Origin: JACVRN01 sp035276685
GTDB taxonomy: Bacteria > Acidobacteriota > Blastocatellia > Pyrinomonadales > Pyrinomonadaceae
Length of the DNA: 33,788 nt
Direction: 5' to 3'
NCBI GenBank assembly: GCA_035276685.1
Contig: DATELK010000017.1
Location: 1 to 33,788, forward strand
Position numbers and translations under genes: made by a program. Shown here piece after piece: positions 31,943-33,788 of the stretch. Under the pieces are notes generated by a model, which worked only from the letters and a program-made list of their open reading frames with translations, was not told where the DNA came from and did no database searches. Numbering within the stretch: the first letter of the stretch is position 1; each line of letters begins with the position of its first letter.

Positions 31943-33788
31943 TCACGCCTCCTGTTGAGCTAAGAGAGCAGCCACCTCTTCCGCACTGTACTCTTCCAAC
32001 TGCTGCACTGTCTCAGCTATCTCTTCCGCTATCTCCTGTCCACCCACTTCTTCCGCTACGCATACCGCAAGTGCCGCCACCGTAGGCTCTTCAAACAACT
32101 TCCTCAGCGGCAGCTCTTCAGCCTGGAATGATTCTCTGACACGGTTAATGACCTGAGTCGCTAAGAGTGAATGTCCACCTAAATCGAAGAAGTTATCTTC
32201 CACTCCTACTCTTTCTACCTTGAGGACTTCCGCCCAGATGGAGCACAGCACTTCTTCCAGTTTACTTCGCGGCGCGACGTAGCTTTCCTCCGACAATCTT
32301 CCCTGCTCCGGCGCGGGCAGAGCCCTTCTGTCCAGCTTACCCGAGGGCGACAGCGGCAGCGCTTCCAGAATAACAAAGGACTGCGGAATCATGTACTCCG
32401 GCAGCTGTTGTTGCAGGAAGCGGCGCACGCTCTGGCCTTCAAGCTCGTCCTCCGAAGCTTCCGGCACAAGGTAAGCCACGAGGCGCTTGTCACCCGGCAC
32501 GTCTTCCCTGACTATGACCACGCACTGGCGCACGAGCGGATATTCCGAAAGCGCCGCCTCTATCTCGCCAAGCTCTATGCGGTAGCCGCGCAGCTTCACC
32601 TGATGGTCGCTTCTGCCCATGTACTCTATGCTGCCATCCGGCAGATAGCGCGCGAGGTCGCCCGTGCGATAAAGCCGCGTGCCCGGCTCAACAGAGAATG
32701 GATTTGGGATAAAGCGGTCTGCCGTCAGCTCCGGACGGTTGAAGTAGCCTCGCCCGAGGCTCGCCCCGCCTATGTGCAGGTGGCCCGCGACTCCTATGGG
32801 CACAGGCTGAAGGTGATTGTCCAGAATGTAGAGCTGCGTGTTGGCTATCGCTCGACCTATGGGCACGCTGCTACGGTCTGTGTCCCGCTCGCAGTGCCAG
32901 TAGGTCACTTCTATGGTCGTCTCAGTAGGGCCGTAGAGGTTGAGCAGCTCTGTGTCCGGCAGCGTCTCGAAGAATTTTGTTAGCAGCTCTTTCGGCAGAG
33001 CCTCGCCGCCGCAGAAGACTCGCTTGAGCGAGCCGCAGCCGCTGAAGCTCTCTTCCTGCAACAGCGCTTGAAGGAGCGTCGGCACGACCTGAAGCCGGGT
33101 CACTCCGTGCTCCCTGATAGTGTCAATCAGGTAGCGCGGCTCAAGGTGGCCCGCAGGTCTTGCCATGACCAGGCGCGCGCCGCTCAACAGTGGCGCGTAA
33201 AACTCCCAGACCGACGCGTCGAAGCTAAAGGGCGTCTTCTGTAAATCGGTATCGGTCTCGACCATCGGAAAACTGTCCAGCATCCACGCCATGTGATTGG
33301 CAATCCCGCCGTGTGAAATCATGGCCCCTTTCGGCAGTCCGGTAGAGCCTGAGGTGTAGATGATGTAGGCTATGTTCTCCGCAGAGACTCTGACACGAGG
33401 ATTCTCTTCATTCTCTCCCGACTGGCTGGCCTCGCGTATCCCCACCACCTCAATCTCCTGCGCCGCCAAAGCCGCCTGCGCCTCCTGCTCCACGAGCAGC
33501 GCCTTCAACTCCGCGTCCTTCAACATGAAGAAGAGCCGCTCGGCCGGATAAGTCGGGTCGAGAGGCACGTAGGCTCCACCCGCCTTGAGTGTACCCAGGA
33601 GTCCTACGACCATCTCTATGGAGCGGTCGCAGAGGATGCCCACGCGCACTTCCGGGCCGACGCCAAGCTCTATGAGCCTGTGAGCAAGACGATTCGCGCG
33701 ACGGTTTAGCTCCGCGTAGGTCAGTTGCTCATCCCTGTAGACGAGGGCTATGCGGTCGGGCGTGCGCGCAGCCTGCCGCTCGAACAGC
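31943..33788 (-). CDS. NRPS, 3'-terminal A-T module (partial, runs off right edge)
   Basis: 614 codons are present; the frame is open through 33788, so the 5' part is outside the window. The visible start LFERQAARTPD is the beginning of an A domain, followed by YTSGSTGLPKG (A3), FDASVWEFYAP (A4), NLYGPTETTIEV (A5), RLYRTGDLARYLPDGSIEYMGR (A7-A8 region) and LPLSPSGKLDRRALPAP (A10). The carrier domain is DNFFDLGGHSLL, with its phosphopantetheine Ser codon at 32168-32170. The specificity residues read about D-A-W-Q-F-G-L-I-E, close to the Gln code DAWQFGLIDK. There is no thioesterase. The tail (LEEYSAEEVAALLAQQEA) resembles the end of the large NRPS and may be a docking helix. Confidence 0.95.
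   Translation of the reverse strand, partial: LFERQAARTPDRIALVYRDEQLTYAELNRRANRLAHRLIELGVGPEVRVGILCDRSIEMVVGLLGTLKAGGAYVPLDPTYPAERLFFMLKDAELKALLVEQEAQAALAAQEIEVVGIREASQSGENEENPRVRVSAENIAYIIYTSGSTGLPKGAMISHGGIANHMAWMLDSFPMVETDTDLQKTPFSFDASVWEFYAPLLSGARLVMARPAGHLEPRYLIDTIREHGVTRLQVVPTLLQALLQEESFSGCGSLKRVFCGGEALPKELLTKFFETLPDTELLNLYGPTETTIEVTYWHCERDTDRSSVPIGRAIANTQLYILDNHLQPVPIGVAGHLHIGGASLGRGYFNRPELTADRFIPNPFSVEPGTRLYRTGDLARYLPDGSIEYMGRSDHQVKLRGYRIELGEIEAALSEYPLVRQCVVIVREDVPGDKRLVAYLVPEASEDELEGQSVRRFLQQQLPEYMIPQSFVILEALPLSPSGKLDRRALPAPEQGRLSEESYVAPRSKLEEVLCSIWAEVLKVERVGVEDNFFDLGGHSLLATQVINRVRESFQAEELPLRKLFEEPTVAALAVCVAEEVGGQEIAEEIAETVQQLEEYSAEEVAALLAQQEA

Overview
This is a GC-rich bacterial window, most likely from a soil Acidobacteriota (Blastocatellia-like) genome. 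I infer this from the gene style: TolB-like WSPDG beta-propeller proteins, a very large Ser/Thr kinase fused to cyclase-like, AAA and TPR parts, a TAT-signal NAD-epimerase, and a dispersed palindrome built on AACAGGGATGGACAGGAT. No rRNA, tRNA, CRISPR or transposase is visible, so the taxonomy is tentative.

Region 1 (1-9.4 kb) is ordinary genome. It holds a secreted PD40 beta-propeller protein (minus), a two-domain GNAT acetyltransferase (plus), a 1363-aa kinase/pseudo-cyclase/AAA/TPR regulator (minus), an NTP/NDP-exchanger-like membrane carrier (minus) and a TAT-exported NAD-dependent epimerase (minus). Two long hairpins of one repeat family lie at 6473-6560 and 9335-9415.

Region 2 (9.5-15 kb) is a class II lanthipeptide locus, read right to left. 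Four mersacidin/lichenicidin-type precursor genes have nearly identical 48-residue leaders ending in GG and hypervariable Cys-rich cores. They are followed by one LanM synthetase. A hairpin lies between the last precursor and lanM. No LanT-type exporter/protease is present in the window.

Region 3 (15-33.8 kb) is an NRPS locus in the same direction. In transcription order it contains: the 3' end of an NRPS ending A-T (runs off the right edge); an alpha/beta hydrolase; an oppositely oriented type II thioesterase; an ICMT-like methyltransferase; a 3101-aa NRPS with architecture A-T-Cy-A-T-Ox-Cy-A-T; a freestanding condensation protein; and a 1179-aa fusion of a B12-type radical SAM enzyme with degenerate condensation-like domains. 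By eye the A-domain codes read Thr, Cys and an unusual one, with a Gln-like code on the partial NRPS. The large NRPS therefore probably builds Thr-thiazole-(second azoline or azole). There is no cis thioesterase, and the big NRPS starts directly with an A domain, so trans-acting C domains are expected.

The most novel element is the radical SAM-condensation fusion, located between the NRPS genes and the lanthipeptide precursors. It may modify carrier-bound NRPS intermediates, or it may link the two pathways. Whether this is one hybrid system or two adjacent clusters cannot be settled from the sequence alone.
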